Source: Intestinimonas timonensis
GTDB lineage: Bacteria; Bacillota; Clostridia; Oscillospirales; Oscillospiraceae
Assembly (NCBI RefSeq): GCF_900626145.1
Contig: NZ_LR130816.1
Span: forward strand, 597,510 to 661,509
Direction of reading: 5' to 3'
DNA length: 64,000 nucleotides
Shown here: positions 34,576 through 42,901 of the stretch, one piece after another
Position numbering within the stretch: the first letter of the stretch is position 1
Layout of the letters: every line of letters starts with the position of its first letter
Position numbers and translations under genes: made by a program
The notes under the pieces: model-generated
Databases searched by the model: none
What the model was told of the DNA's origin: nothing
Seen by the model: the letters and a program-made list of their open reading frames with translations, nothing else

Positions 34576-35559
34576 ATGAAAAAGATGATTGCACTGCTCT
34601 GCTCCATGGTGATGGTCTTTGGTCTGCTCGCCGGCTGCGGCGGCTCCACCAGCGGAACCGATACGCCTGCTCCCACCGGTTCTGCTCCCGCCGAGACCAC
34701 CTCCGGGACCGAGAGCGAGGGCACCAACTACAACATCGCCCTCATTACCATGGACTCCATCGACCAGCACTGGGTCACCCTGAATGAGGGCGCCCAGAAG
34801 GCCGCCCAGGAGCTGGGCGTCACCGTCACCTACATGGCCCCCAACACCAAGGACGACGCGCAGCAGATCGAGCAGGTCAACAACGCCGTGGCCGCCGGCT
34901 GCCAGGCCATCATCGTGGCCGCCAACGGCCCTGACGCCATCACCTCCGCCCTGCAGGAGGCTGTGGACGCCGGCGTGAAGATCATCTATGTGGACTCCCC
35001 TGCCAATATGGACGCTGAGGCTACCTTCTCCACCGACAACGAGGCCGCCGGCAAGATCGCCGGTGAGACCCTGCTGGCTGAGCTGGAGGCCCAGGGTGTC
35101 ACCTCCGGCAGCATCGGCATCATCAACACCAACGCCGCTTCCGACTCCACTCTGAAGCGCGAGGCCGGCTTCCGCTCCGTCTTTGAGGGTACCGACTTCA
35201 CCGTCCTGGAGACCCAGTACGGCGAGGGCGACGCCGCCAAGAGCCAGACCATTGCTGAGAACTACATCACCCAGGGCGTCGTGGGTATCTTCGGCACCAA
35301 CGAAGGCTCCACCACCGGCGCCGGCAACGCCATCAAGGCCGCCGGTGAGGGCGCTCCCATCTGCGTCGGCTTCGATAAGTCCGATGCCATCCTGGGCCTG
35401 ATCGAGGACGGCTACATCCTGGCCACTATGGCCCAGAACCCCGATGTCATGGGCTACGAGGCCGTGAAGGCCGCTGTTCAGGTGCTCGACGGTGAGGATC
35501 TGGGCGGCAAGGTGGTCGACACCGGCGTCTCCGTTCTGACCAAGGACACCCTGTCCTGA
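34576..35559 (+). CDS. Sugar-binding lipoprotein of the ABC importer
   Basis: 327 residues from ATG 34576 (AAGGAGG upstream). Lipoprotein signal peptide MKKMIALLCSMVMVFGLLAGCGG, with the lipobox cysteine in LAGC. A Ser/Thr-rich linker is followed by the Peripla_BP_4 fold (NIALITMDSIDQHWVTLNEGAQKAAQELG, VAAGCQAIIVAANGPDAI, GVVGIFGTNEGSTTGAGNA, CVGFDKSD). Codon use suggests high expression. A hairpin after the stop should favour it over the downstream genes. Confidence 0.93.
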   Translation: MKKMIALLCSMVMVFGLLAGCGGSTSGTDTPAPTGSAPAETTSGTESEGTNYNIALITMDSIDQHWVTLNEGAQKAAQELGVTVTYMAPNTKDDAQQIEQVNNAVAAGCQAIIVAANGPDAITSALQEAVDAGVKIIYVDSPANMDAEATFSTDNEAAGKIAGETLLAELEAQGVTSGSIGIINTNAASDSTLKREAGFRSVFEGTDFTVLETQYGEGDAAKSQTIAENYITQGVVGIFGTNEGSTTGAGNAIKAAGEGAPICVGFDKSDAILGLIEDGYILATMAQNPDVMGYEAVKAAVQVLDGEDLGGKVVDTGVSVLTKDTLS

Positions 35560-35583
35560 TCAGAGCCAGTTCCAATGTTATCC

Positions 35584-35612
35584 ATGCCGCCGCGGTGTCC
35601 CCGCGGCGGCAT
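35584..35612 (+). terminator. Partial terminator / mRNA-stabilising hairpin inside the operon
   Basis: 12-bp stem ATGCCGCCGCGG / CCGCGGCGGCAT with a weak T-tail (TCTTT). Lies between the binding protein and the isomerase; probably reduces downstream transcription. Confidence 0.7.
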
Positions 35613-35648
35613 TCTTTCCCCACAAATAAAAAATGGGAGGTATCAGCC

Positions 35649-36335
35649 ATGAAACGAAGCGAGATCAACGCGGCGCTGAAGGAGATGGAGGCCATGGTGG
35701 CGGCCTACCGCTTTTCCCTGCCGCCCTTCTGCCACTTTACCCCCGAGGAGTGGCAGGAGAAAGGACATGACTACGACGAGATCCGGGACAACATGCTGGG
35801 CTGGGACATCACCGACTACGGCATGGGGAACTTTGACAAGCTGGGCTTTTCCCTCATCACCATCCGCAACGGTAATCTGAAGATGAAGGACAAGTATCCC
35901 AAGACCTACGCCGAGAAGATCCTCTACATCCGGGAGGGCCAGTACTCCCCCATGCACTTCCACTGGACCAAGGCGGAGGACATCATCAACCGGGGCGGCG
36001 GCAACGTGTTCATTCGGGTCTATAACTCCACCCCCGACGGCGACCTGGACCGTGAGAAGCCGGTGGAGGTCCATGTGGACGGTCAGACCCGGACGGTGCC
36101 AGCCGGAACCCAGGTCCGGCTGACCCCCGGCGAGAGCATCACCATCTACCCCTACCTCTATCACGACTTTGAAGTGGAGCCGGGCACCGGCGCCGTGCTG
36201 CTGGGTGAGGTCAGCCAGTGCAATGACGACAACACCGACAACCGCTTTTATGAGAAGCTGGGCCGGTTCCCCGCCATTGAGGAGGATGAGCCGCCCTACC
36301 GGCTGCTGTGCAACGAGTATCCGCCGGCAAAGTGA
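35649..36335 (+). CDS. D-lyxose ketol-isomerase family protein
   Basis: 228 residues from ATG 35649 (GGGAGG upstream). A single cupin domain with the metal site SPMHFHWTKAEDIINRGGGN (His, His, Glu) and a late His in PYLYHDFEVEPG, as in D-lyxose isomerases. These convert D-lyxose to D-xylulose and often D-mannose to D-fructose. Followed by a PfkB kinase, so the ketose is probably phosphorylated next. Confidence 0.88.
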   Translation: MKRSEINAALKEMEAMVAAYRFSLPPFCHFTPEEWQEKGHDYDEIRDNMLGWDITDYGMGNFDKLGFSLITIRNGNLKMKDKYPKTYAEKILYIREGQYSPMHFHWTKAEDIINRGGGNVFIRVYNSTPDGDLDREKPVEVHVDGQTRTVPAGTQVRLTPGESITIYPYLYHDFEVEPGTGAVLLGEVSQCNDDNTDNRFYEKLGRFPAIEEDEPPYRLLCNEYPPAK

Positions 36336-36358
36336 TCGGAGACCGGAGGGGATAGAGC

Positions 36359-37315
36359 ATGGCACAAATGGACATCACTGCGATCGGAGAAGTGCTGATC
36401 GATCTGACCCAGACCGGAGTCAACGAGTATGGAGTGCCTGTTTTCGCGGCCAATCCGGGCGGTGCGCCGGCCAATGCGGCGGTTGCCGCCGCACGGCTGG
36501 GGGCCAGGACTGCCTTCCTTGGGAAGGTGGGCGAGGACGGCTTTGGGGCCTACCTGACCCAAGTGCTCCGTGAAAATGGAGTGGATGTGTCGGGGCTCCG
36601 AAAGGATGAGGCCCCCACTACTATGGCTATTGTGTCGGTAGACGGTACCGGAGAACGGGACTTCCGCTTTGTCCGCGGAGCCGACAGCCGTCTGACCGAG
36701 GGGGAGGTGGACCTGGAGCTGATCCGGGAGTCTATCTTTCTGCACTGCGGTGCCGTGAGCCTGACGGCGCCCACCGCCAGGGAGGCCACGCTCTACGCAG
36801 CCCGGAAGGCCCATGAGATGGGGGCCCTGGTGAGCTATGACCCCAATTATCGCCAGGCCCTTTGGAGCAGCCGGGAGGAGGCGATGGAATGGATGAAAAA
36901 GCCCCTCCCCGTGGTGGATGTACTGAAGATCGCGGAGGAGGAGCTGCCGCTTCTGGCCGGCACCGATGACCTGGAGAAGGGGACCGCCTGGCTCCAGAGG
37001 CTGGGCATCTCCCTAATCATGGTTACTCTGGGCAGTGAGGGTGCCTTTTACCGCCTAGGGGAGACCACCGGGCGGGTCCCGGGGAGAAAGGTCCAGGTGG
37101 CAGATACCAACGGCGCGGGAGATACCTTCCTGGGGGCGGTGCTCAGCCGCCTGTGCCGCAGGCAGCCCGGGCCTTTGAAAGGGCTTGGGGCCGCCGAACT
37201 GGAGGAAGTGCTGGACTTCGCCAACCGGGCCGCCGCGCTGACCTGCTCCCGCAGCGGAGCCATCCCTGCCATGCCCACCGCCCAGGAGCTGGAGGCAGAA
37301 GTGCCGCAGCAATAA
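36359..37315 (+). CDS. PfkB-family carbohydrate kinase (fructokinase-like)
   Basis: 318 residues, GGAGGGG 8 bases before the ATG. Signatures: GEVLIDLTQTG, FAANPGGAPANAAVAAARLG near the start, YDPNYRQALW, VTLGSEGAFY and the catalytic loop DTNGAGDTFLGAVL with the base Asp. Typical fructokinase/ketohexokinase-like member. Last gene of the importer operon. Confidence 0.92.
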   Translation: MAQMDITAIGEVLIDLTQTGVNEYGVPVFAANPGGAPANAAVAAARLGARTAFLGKVGEDGFGAYLTQVLRENGVDVSGLRKDEAPTTMAIVSVDGTGERDFRFVRGADSRLTEGEVDLELIRESIFLHCGAVSLTAPTAREATLYAARKAHEMGALVSYDPNYRQALWSSREEAMEWMKKPLPVVDVLKIAEEELPLLAGTDDLEKGTAWLQRLGISLIMVTLGSEGAFYRLGETTGRVPGRKVQVADTNGAGDTFLGAVLSRLCRRQPGPLKGLGAAELEEVLDFANRAAALTCSRSGAIPAMPTAQELEAEVPQQ

Positions 37316-37351
37316 AGGTAGGGCACGGGCGAAAAATCGGACACAAAGAAA

Positions 37352-37394
37352 CACCCGCTGGGCCTGGATGGACCCGGCGGGTGCTTTGTTTTTT
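37352..37394 (+). terminator. Terminator of the importer/isomerase/kinase operon
   Basis: CACCCGC (37352-37358) pairs with GCGGGTG (37377-37383), with partial inner pairing, followed by CTTTGTTTTTT. Confidence 0.75.
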
Positions 37395-38325
37395 AAGTGT
37401 GAGGCTCTGTCCGTCCGCCGCCCGCGCGCAGCCAGGCCCGGGCCTGTTCCAGGTCCGAACGGCCGGGGGAGATCTGGAGGGCGTAATTCACCTGACCCAG
37501 CAGTCGGGCCAGATAGGCGTCCTCACTGCAGGTAAGGCCCTGCCAGGCCATGTGGGCGGCCACGCCGTACCTTTGGCAGAAGTGGAGCTCCTGCCGTAGC
37601 TTCCGGCGGTATTCTGCCGGGGTATTGAGGGCCTGGTTGACCACAATGCCCGTTACCAGCTGCCGTCTGTCCGACGGGAGATAACGGGTCTTTCGCCTGT
37701 TGAGGAAAAGCCCCAGAGGCCGCAGCCGGTCTGAGACGAAGGAGACGACCTCAGACGGGACGGGAGCGCCGGAGAAGGTCATATCGTCGCAGTATCGGGT
37801 GTAAGTGAGACCCCGTTCCCGGCACCAGGCAGAGACCTGGGCGTCAAAGTCGGCCATGACGATGTTGCTGATGGCCGGGGAGCTGGGCGCGCCCTGGGGA
37901 AGCCCCTCCCTGTGATAGCAAAGCATGCCCAACAGGATGCGCAGAGGCTCGGCGTAGATATCCGCCGGGAAGGCGGCCTCCTTTACCGAGGTGTAACGGA
38001 TGCTGTCAAAAAAACGCTGAATGTCCAGTCTGAGAACGGCGCTCTGCCCGACGTGGGGGGCGGCGTTGACCAAAACGCTGCCGCCATACCGGTAGGCGGT
38101 AGCGCAGGGAGAGATGGGCATGTGGACCAGAAGCACCTGGGTGATGCGCCGCTGGATGTGCTTGAGCAGAGGGTCAGGGACGGAGAGCGCCCGTACGCCT
38201 CCGTCCGCCTTGGGCAGTTCTGCCCGGCGGTAATGCTGATCCAGCCCGTTGCTGACGGCATAAAGGGTCCTGGCGCTGATCCCAAGGTCATGCACAAGGG
38301 AGGAGAGCTCCCGATAGACGATCAA
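37393..38325 (-). CDS. ret: Retron-type reverse transcriptase
   Basis: 310 residues from TTG 38325, chosen because GGGAGG lies 8 bases upstream and the N-terminus then matches retron RTs; the longer frame would translate the RNA gene. RT motifs in order: HYRRAELPKADGGVR, LLKHIQRRI, the retron-specific NAAPH (NAxxH, 87-91), RLDIQRFFDSI with Asp101, GLPQGAPSSPAISN, RYCDDMTFSG with Asp180/181 (YCDD where YADD is usual) and the retron VTG (224-226). No maturase, endonuclease or fused effector. It should make msDNA from the RNA encoded just upstream. Confidence 0.92.
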   Translation of the reverse strand: MIVYRELSSLVHDLGISARTLYAVSNGLDQHYRRAELPKADGGVRALSVPDPLLKHIQRRITQVLLVHMPISPCATAYRYGGSVLVNAAPHVGQSAVLRLDIQRFFDSIRYTSVKEAAFPADIYAEPLRILLGMLCYHREGLPQGAPSSPAISNIVMADFDAQVSAWCRERGLTYTRYCDDMTFSGAPVPSEVVSFVSDRLRPLGLFLNRRKTRYLPSDRRQLVTGIVVNQALNTPAEYRRKLRQELHFCQRYGVAAHMAWQGLTCSEDAYLARLLGQVNYALQISPGRSDLEQARAWLRAGGGRTEPHT

Positions 38326-38348
38326 GCGGCTCTCCTCCCTTCTGCCCG

Positions 38349-38527
38349 CCTGCGAAGCGGTACAAATGTGTATGGCGAACGCCGCGGCGGTATCTGTCTG
38401 CACACCCCGGTGTGCGGAAATACCGCAAGGCGGCTCGCCTGAGCACAGCGAATACGCGGGGATGCTGCCGACCGGCCGCGACGCGCGGCCGGCGCCCGGT
38501 AAGGGACGGGGACTGCCGCTCCGCAGG
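38349..38527 (-). ncRNA. Retron msr-msd RNA
   Basis: On the minus strand, a1 (38527-38516, CCTGCGGAGCGG) pairs with a2 (38360-38349, CCGCTTCGCAGG) over 12 bp with one G-U. The pairing can extend by CCG/CGG around a bulge. Just inside the 5' side is the msr stem CCGGCCGCG / CGCGGCCGG (38492-38472). The msd part is a long near-perfect hairpin (38439-38374) with stacked GGCGA/TCGCC, GCGGTAT/ATACCGC and GCACACC/GGTGTGC. A G inside GGAGC near the end of a1 is the likely branch guanosine. Lies between a strong promoter and the RT gene. Confidence 0.82.
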
Positions 38528-38553
38528 ACGGACACTGTGCTGACTTGAGAGTC

Positions 38554-38581
38554 ATTATAGCAGACCGGCCCGGCCTGTCAA
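38554..38581 (-). promoter_or_regulatory. Promoter of the retron
   Basis: Minus strand TTGACA (38581-38576), 16-bp spacer, TATAAT (38559-38554). The start would fall about 20 nt before a1. Nearly back-to-back with the marR promoter. Confidence 0.85.
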
Positions 38582-38608
38582 GCAGCCATCCCTGTTTCGA
38601 GGCCGGGG

Positions 38609-38665
38609 TTGACAGGGCAGGTGGATGGACTATAATAGTTGATATATCAATGGTTGACATATCAA
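38609..38665 (+). promoter_or_regulatory. marR promoter with two operator palindromes
   Basis: TTGACA (38609-38614), 16-bp spacer, TATAAT (38631-38636). Then TTGATATATCAA (38639-38650) and TTGACATATCAA (38654-38665), 15 bp apart, covering the start of transcription: an autorepression layout. Confidence 0.82.
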
Positions 38666-38681
38666 TTTGGAGGCGGAACGG

Positions 38682-39116
38682 ATGGAACGTACCTTCCACA
38701 TGCTGCTCTATCGGGCCTTCCACGCCCAGCGGAACGCCCTGCGTCCGGCTTTGGGAGAGCTGGGCCTGGGGGCGGGACAGCCCAAGCTGCTGGGCTATCT
38801 GCTGCAGAACGGCCCCTGCGGACAGCGGGAGCTGGCTGGCTACTTTGAGATCGACCCGGCGGCGGTGTGCCGGATGCTGGACAGCCTTCAGAAGGGGGGC
38901 TTTGTCACCCGGCGGGCCGACGAACAGGACAAGCGGCGGGACCTCATCGCCCTCACCCCGGCGGGGGAGGCGGCCTATGAAGCCTGGCAGGAGCGGTGCC
39001 GCGACATGGAGGAGTGGATGCTCGCCGGCTTCACTCCGGAGGAGCGCGCGCACTTCGCCGACTATCTGGGCCGGGCCTACCGCAATCTGAAGACGGAGAG
39101 GGGGGAGGAGACGTGA
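38682..39116 (+). CDS. MarR-family regulator
   Basis: 144 residues from ATG 38682 (GGAGG 8 bases upstream). Winged HTH: GQPKLLGYLLQNGPCGQRELAGYFEIDPAAVCRMLDSLQKGGFVTRRADEQDKRRDLIALTPAG, with the DxRxx wing. It overlaps the first exporter gene by 4 bases (GTGA), so it probably controls its own operon through the TTGA-N4-TCAA palindromes and is released by a drug-like ligand. Confidence 0.9.
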   Translation: MERTFHMLLYRAFHAQRNALRPALGELGLGAGQPKLLGYLLQNGPCGQRELAGYFEIDPAAVCRMLDSLQKGGFVTRRADEQDKRRDLIALTPAGEAAYEAWQERCRDMEEWMLAGFTPEERAHFADYLGRAYRNLKTERGEET

Positions 39117-40876
39117 AAGAGTTCCGGCGTCTGCTCTCCTATCTGGGACCCTACCGGCGGGACATGGCCATCGGGGCCCTGCTGGTCTTTATCGAGACCG
39201 TCTTTGAGCTGGTGATCCCGGTGCTTATGGCCGACCTCATCGACGTGGGCGTGGAAAACCGGGACCTCCACTACATCGTGGGAAAGGGGGTCCAGATGGG
39301 CATATGCGCCCTGCTGGCCCTCATCACCGGCCTCCTCTACGCCAGGTTTGCCGCCCGGGCGGCCTACGGCTGGGGTGCGCGGGTCCGGGAGGCACAGTAT
39401 GAGAAGGTCCAGAGCTACGCCTTCTCCAACCTGGACCGGTTTGAGACCGCCTCCCTGGTCACCCGCATGACCACCGACGTGACGGTGCTCCAGAACGCTG
39501 TCAACGGCGGCCTGCGTCCATTGGTCCGCAGCCCCGTGATGCTGGGCATGGGCCTGGGGCTCTCCTTCTGGATGAACGCTGAGCTGGCCCTCATCTTCCT
39601 GGTGTGCGCCCCCATTTTGGCCATTATCCTTTTCCTGGTGGTCATCAAGGTGGCCCCCATGTACGGCCGCCTTCAGAAGGCGGTGGACCGTCTCAACAAC
39701 GTGGTCCAGGAAGGCCTTACCGCCATCCGGGCGGTGAAGGCCTTCGTCCGGGGGGAGTACGAGGAGGACAAATTCCAGAGCGTCAACCAGGAGCTCATGG
39801 CCACCAGCCAGCGCACCTTCCACCTGGCGGTCCTCAACCTGCCCGCCTTCCAGTTCACCATGTATACCGCTATCGTCCTCATCCTGTGGTTCGGCGGCGG
39901 TATGATCCTGGACGGCGGATTGCAGGTGGGCGAGCTCACCGGCTTTCTGAGCTACGTCCTCCAGGTGATGAACTCCTTCATGATGATCTCCAATGTATTC
40001 CTGCTCCTCACCCGGAGCCTGGCCAGTGCCCACCGCATCGCCGAGGTGCTGGACGAGGACGTGGTCCTCACCTCCCCCGACGACCCCATCCGGACCGTGC
40101 CCGACGGCAGCGTGGACTATGAAGGCGTCTCCTTTAAATATCGCGCTGACGCCAAGGAGTACGCCCTCTCCGGGGTGGACCTCCACATTAGGGCCGGCCA
40201 GACGGTGGGCATCCTGGGGGGCACCGGCTCGGCCAAGACCACCCTGGTCCAGCTCATCCCACGGCTCTACGATGTGACCGAGGGCGCCGTGAAGGTGGGC
40301 GGATACGACGTGCGGGACTACGACCTCACCGCCCTCCGGGACGCCGTGGGCATCGTCCTCCAGAAGAACGTCCTCTTCTCCGGCACCGTGCGGGAGAACC
40401 TCCAGTGGGGCAACCCCGACGCCACCGACGAGGAGCTGTGGGCGGCCTGCCGGGCGGCCTGCGCCGACGAGTTCCTCACCCGGATGCCCGGCGGCCTGGA
40501 CGCCGATCTGGGCCAGGGGGGCGTCAACGTCTCCGGCGGCCAGAAGCAGCGGCTGTGCATCGCCCGGGCCCTGCTGAAAAAGCCCAAGATCCTCATCTTC
40601 GACGACTCCACCTCCGCCGTGGACACCGCCACCGAGGGCAAGATCCGCGCCGCCCTGGCCAAGCTCACAGGGGTGACCAAGATCATCATCGCCCAGCGGG
40701 TGACCTCCGTGATGCACACCGACCTCATCGTCATCCTGGAGGACGGCAGGATCCACGCCACCGGCACCCACGAAGAGCTCCTGGCCTCCGACCCCATCTA
40801 CCAGGAGATCTACGCATCCCAGATGAAAGGAGGGGAGGACCATGGCGGCCCGACAGCTCAGCGCCAAGAAGCCTAA
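39113..40876 (+). CDS. Heterodimeric ABC exporter, degenerate half
   Basis: 587 residues from GTG 39113. Six-helix transmembrane domain, then an ATPase with a modified Walker A (GGTGSAKTT, Ala replacing the last Gly), VSGGQKQRLCIARALL and Walker B LIFDDSTSAVD, where Asp replaces the catalytic Glu. This is the non-hydrolysing-site subunit of BmrCD/TM287-288-type exporters. The partner is the next gene, overlapping by 35 bases. Probable multidrug or peptide exporter under MarR control. Confidence 0.92.
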   Translation: MKEFRRLLSYLGPYRRDMAIGALLVFIETVFELVIPVLMADLIDVGVENRDLHYIVGKGVQMGICALLALITGLLYARFAARAAYGWGARVREAQYEKVQSYAFSNLDRFETASLVTRMTTDVTVLQNAVNGGLRPLVRSPVMLGMGLGLSFWMNAELALIFLVCAPILAIILFLVVIKVAPMYGRLQKAVDRLNNVVQEGLTAIRAVKAFVRGEYEEDKFQSVNQELMATSQRTFHLAVLNLPAFQFTMYTAIVLILWFGGGMILDGGLQVGELTGFLSYVLQVMNSFMMISNVFLLLTRSLASAHRIAEVLDEDVVLTSPDDPIRTVPDGSVDYEGVSFKYRADAKEYALSGVDLHIRAGQTVGILGGTGSAKTTLVQLIPRLYDVTEGAVKVGGYDVRDYDLTALRDAVGIVLQKNVLFSGTVRENLQWGNPDATDEELWAACRAACADEFLTRMPGGLDADLGQGGVNVSGGQKQRLCIARALLKKPKILIFDDSTSAVDTATEGKIRAALAKLTGVTKIIIAQRVTSVMHTDLIVILEDGRIHATGTHEELLASDPIYQEIYASQMKGGEDHGGPTAQRQEA

Positions 40877-42648
40877 AAACCTGGCCTACACCCTGCGCAC
40901 CCTGCTCTCCTATATGGGACGGCACAAGTACCTCCTCCTGGTGGTGGCGGTGCTGGTCACCGTCAGCGCCCTCTGCAACCTCCTGGGTACCTACATGATC
41001 CGCCCCGTGGTCAACAACCTGGCCTCCGGCGGCGTCAAGGCCCTCCTCAGGGGCGTGGCCCTCACCGCCTGCATCTATCTGGCCGGCGCCCTCTCCGCCT
41101 GGGGCTACACCCAGACCATGGTCAAGGCGGCCCAGAAGGTCCTCTTCGACATCCGCCGGGACCTCTTCGCCCACCTCCAGACCCTGCCCCTCCGGTTCTT
41201 CGACACCCGCCGCCACGGCGACATCATGAGCTACTTCACCAACGACGTGGACACCATCTCCGACGCCCTCAACAACTCCTTCGCCATGGTCATCCAGAGC
41301 TTCATCCAGGTGGTGGGCACCCTCACCATGCTCTTCATCCTCAACTGGCGGCTCACCCTGGTGGTGGCGGTGTGCTATGTGGTCATGTTCCTCTACATCC
41401 GTTACAGCGGAAAGCGCAGCAAGGCCTACTACCGCAAGCAGCAGGCCAGCCTGGGCGACCTGGACGGCTACATCGAGGAGATGGTGGCAGGACAGAAGGT
41501 GGTGAAGGTCTTCAATCACGAGGGGGAGAACCTCCACCGCTTCCGGGAGAAGAACGAGGCCCTCCGCCGGGCTGGTACCGGCGCACAGGGCTACGCCGCC
41601 ACGATGGTGCCGGCGGTGGTGAGTATCTCCTACATCAACTACGCCATCGTGGCCGCTCTGGGCGGCTACATGGCCATGAAGGGCATGACCGACGTGGGCA
41701 GTCTGGCCAGCTATCTGGTTTTTGTCCGCCAGGCCGCCATGCCCATCAACCAGTTCACCCAGCAGAGCAACTTCCTCCTGGCCGCCCTGGCCGGTGCCGA
41801 GCGGGTCTTTGAGGCCATGGACCAGCCCGCAGAGGTGGACGAGGGCAAGGTGGAGCTAGTGAAGGAACCCCAGGGCGGCTGGTCCTGGCGCAAGCCAGAC
41901 GGCACCTCCGTGCCCCTGCGGGGAGACGTACGCTTCGACCACGTCACTTTCGGCTACGACCCCGGCCACCCCATCCTCAAGGACATCAGCCTCTTCGCCA
42001 AGCCCGGACAGAAGATCGCCTTCGTGGGCTCCACCGGCGCCGGCAAGACCACCATCACCAACCTCATTAACCGGTTCTACGATGTCCAGGCTGGAACGGT
42101 GACCTACGACGGCATCGATGTAAAGGACATCAAAAAGGACGATCTGCGCCGCTCTCTGGGCATGGTCCTCCAGGATACCCACCTCTTCACCGGCACCATC
42201 GCCGACAACATCCGCTTCGGCAAGCTGGATGCCACCATGGAGGAGGTGGAGAAGGCCGCCCGCATCGCCAACGCCGACTCCTTCATACGCCGCCTGCCCC
42301 AGGGCTATGACACCATGGTCACCGCCGACGGCGCCAACCTCTCCCAGGGCCAGCGGCAGCTGCTGGCTATTGCCCGGGCCGCCGTGGCCGACCCCCGTCC
42401 TCATCCTGGATGAGGCCACCTCCTCCATCGACACCCGCACTGAGGCCCTTATCGAAAAGGGTATGGACCAGCTCATGGAGGGACGGACCGTCTTTGTCAT
42501 CGCCCACCGGCTCTCCACCGTCCGCAACGCCAACGCCATCATGGTGCTGGAGCAGGGGCAGATCGTGGAGCGGGGCAGTCACGACGACCTGCTGGAACAG
42601 AAGGGCGAGTACTACCAGCTCTACCACGGCATGTTCGAGCTGTCCTGA
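40842..42648 (+). pseudogene. Heterodimeric ABC exporter, canonical half, frameshifted
   Basis: ATG 40842 after AAAGGAGGGGAGG. Transmembrane domain, then canonical Walker A GSTGAGKTT and signature [19 protein letters not shown]. At a C5 run (42392-42396) the frame shifts: the original frame ends at 42413, while [16 protein letters not shown], the H-loop (IAHRLSTV) and the C-terminus continue in the +1 frame to 42648. Removing one C restores a 601-residue protein. The break separates the signature from Walker B and would kill the transporter unless it is a sequencing error, phase variation or slippage. Confidence 0.85.
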
Positions 42649-42671
42649 GGCTCCGCCGTTCAAATTGGGGA

Positions 42672-42700
42672 TTGACAGTGGGAGACGGTCTCTGTATAAT
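42672..42700 (+). promoter_or_regulatory. Promoter of the eut leader RNA
   Basis: TTGACA (42672-42677), 17-bp spacer, TATAAT (42695-42700). The next coding start is 200 bases away. Confidence 0.85.
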
Positions 42701-42705
42701 GTGCT

Positions 42706-42836
42706 TATAAATCAAGAAGCAAACTATGCCGGGTGTAGCAAGTTTGCTGTACCCCGCTCCCGTTGGGGCGGACCACTTCAGATGCGTAGGGAGCATTTTG
42801 AAGCGCCGTTTGGCGCTCCAAAATGCTCCCTTTTTT
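42706..42836 (+). ncRNA. Structured leader or small RNA ending in a terminator, before eutV
   Basis: The transcript contains hairpin GGTGTAGCA/TGCTGTACC with an AGTT loop, hairpin CCGCTCC/GGGGCGG with a CGTT loop, then a strong terminator: GGGAGCATTTTG (42789-42800), AGCGCC/GGCGCT, CAAAATGCTCCC (42819-42830), TTTTTT. No open frame with a start. Either an attenuated leader controlling eutVW or an independent ~130-nt RNA. No B12-box was found, so it is not an obvious cobalamin riboswitch. Confidence 0.7.
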
Positions 42837-42901
42837 CAGAAAGAAGGGTCTGCTGGCTCCGCACCCGGGAGCGGTGGTACGGAGAAAGCGAGGTGCGGGA
42901 C

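Noticed and set aside
37393..38325. Group II intron or DGR reverse transcriptase
   Set aside because: NAxxH and VTG motifs are retron-specific; no maturase (domain X) or HNH region and no template/variable repeat pair nearby.
37393..38535. Longer 380-residue start for the reverse transcriptase
   Set aside because: The extra N-terminus would translate the msr-msd RNA. TTG 38325 has a good ribosome site and matches the family N-terminus.
42706..42836. Adenosylcobalamin riboswitch before eutV
   Set aside because: No B12-box (GCCACTG-like) sequence and the RNA is too short.
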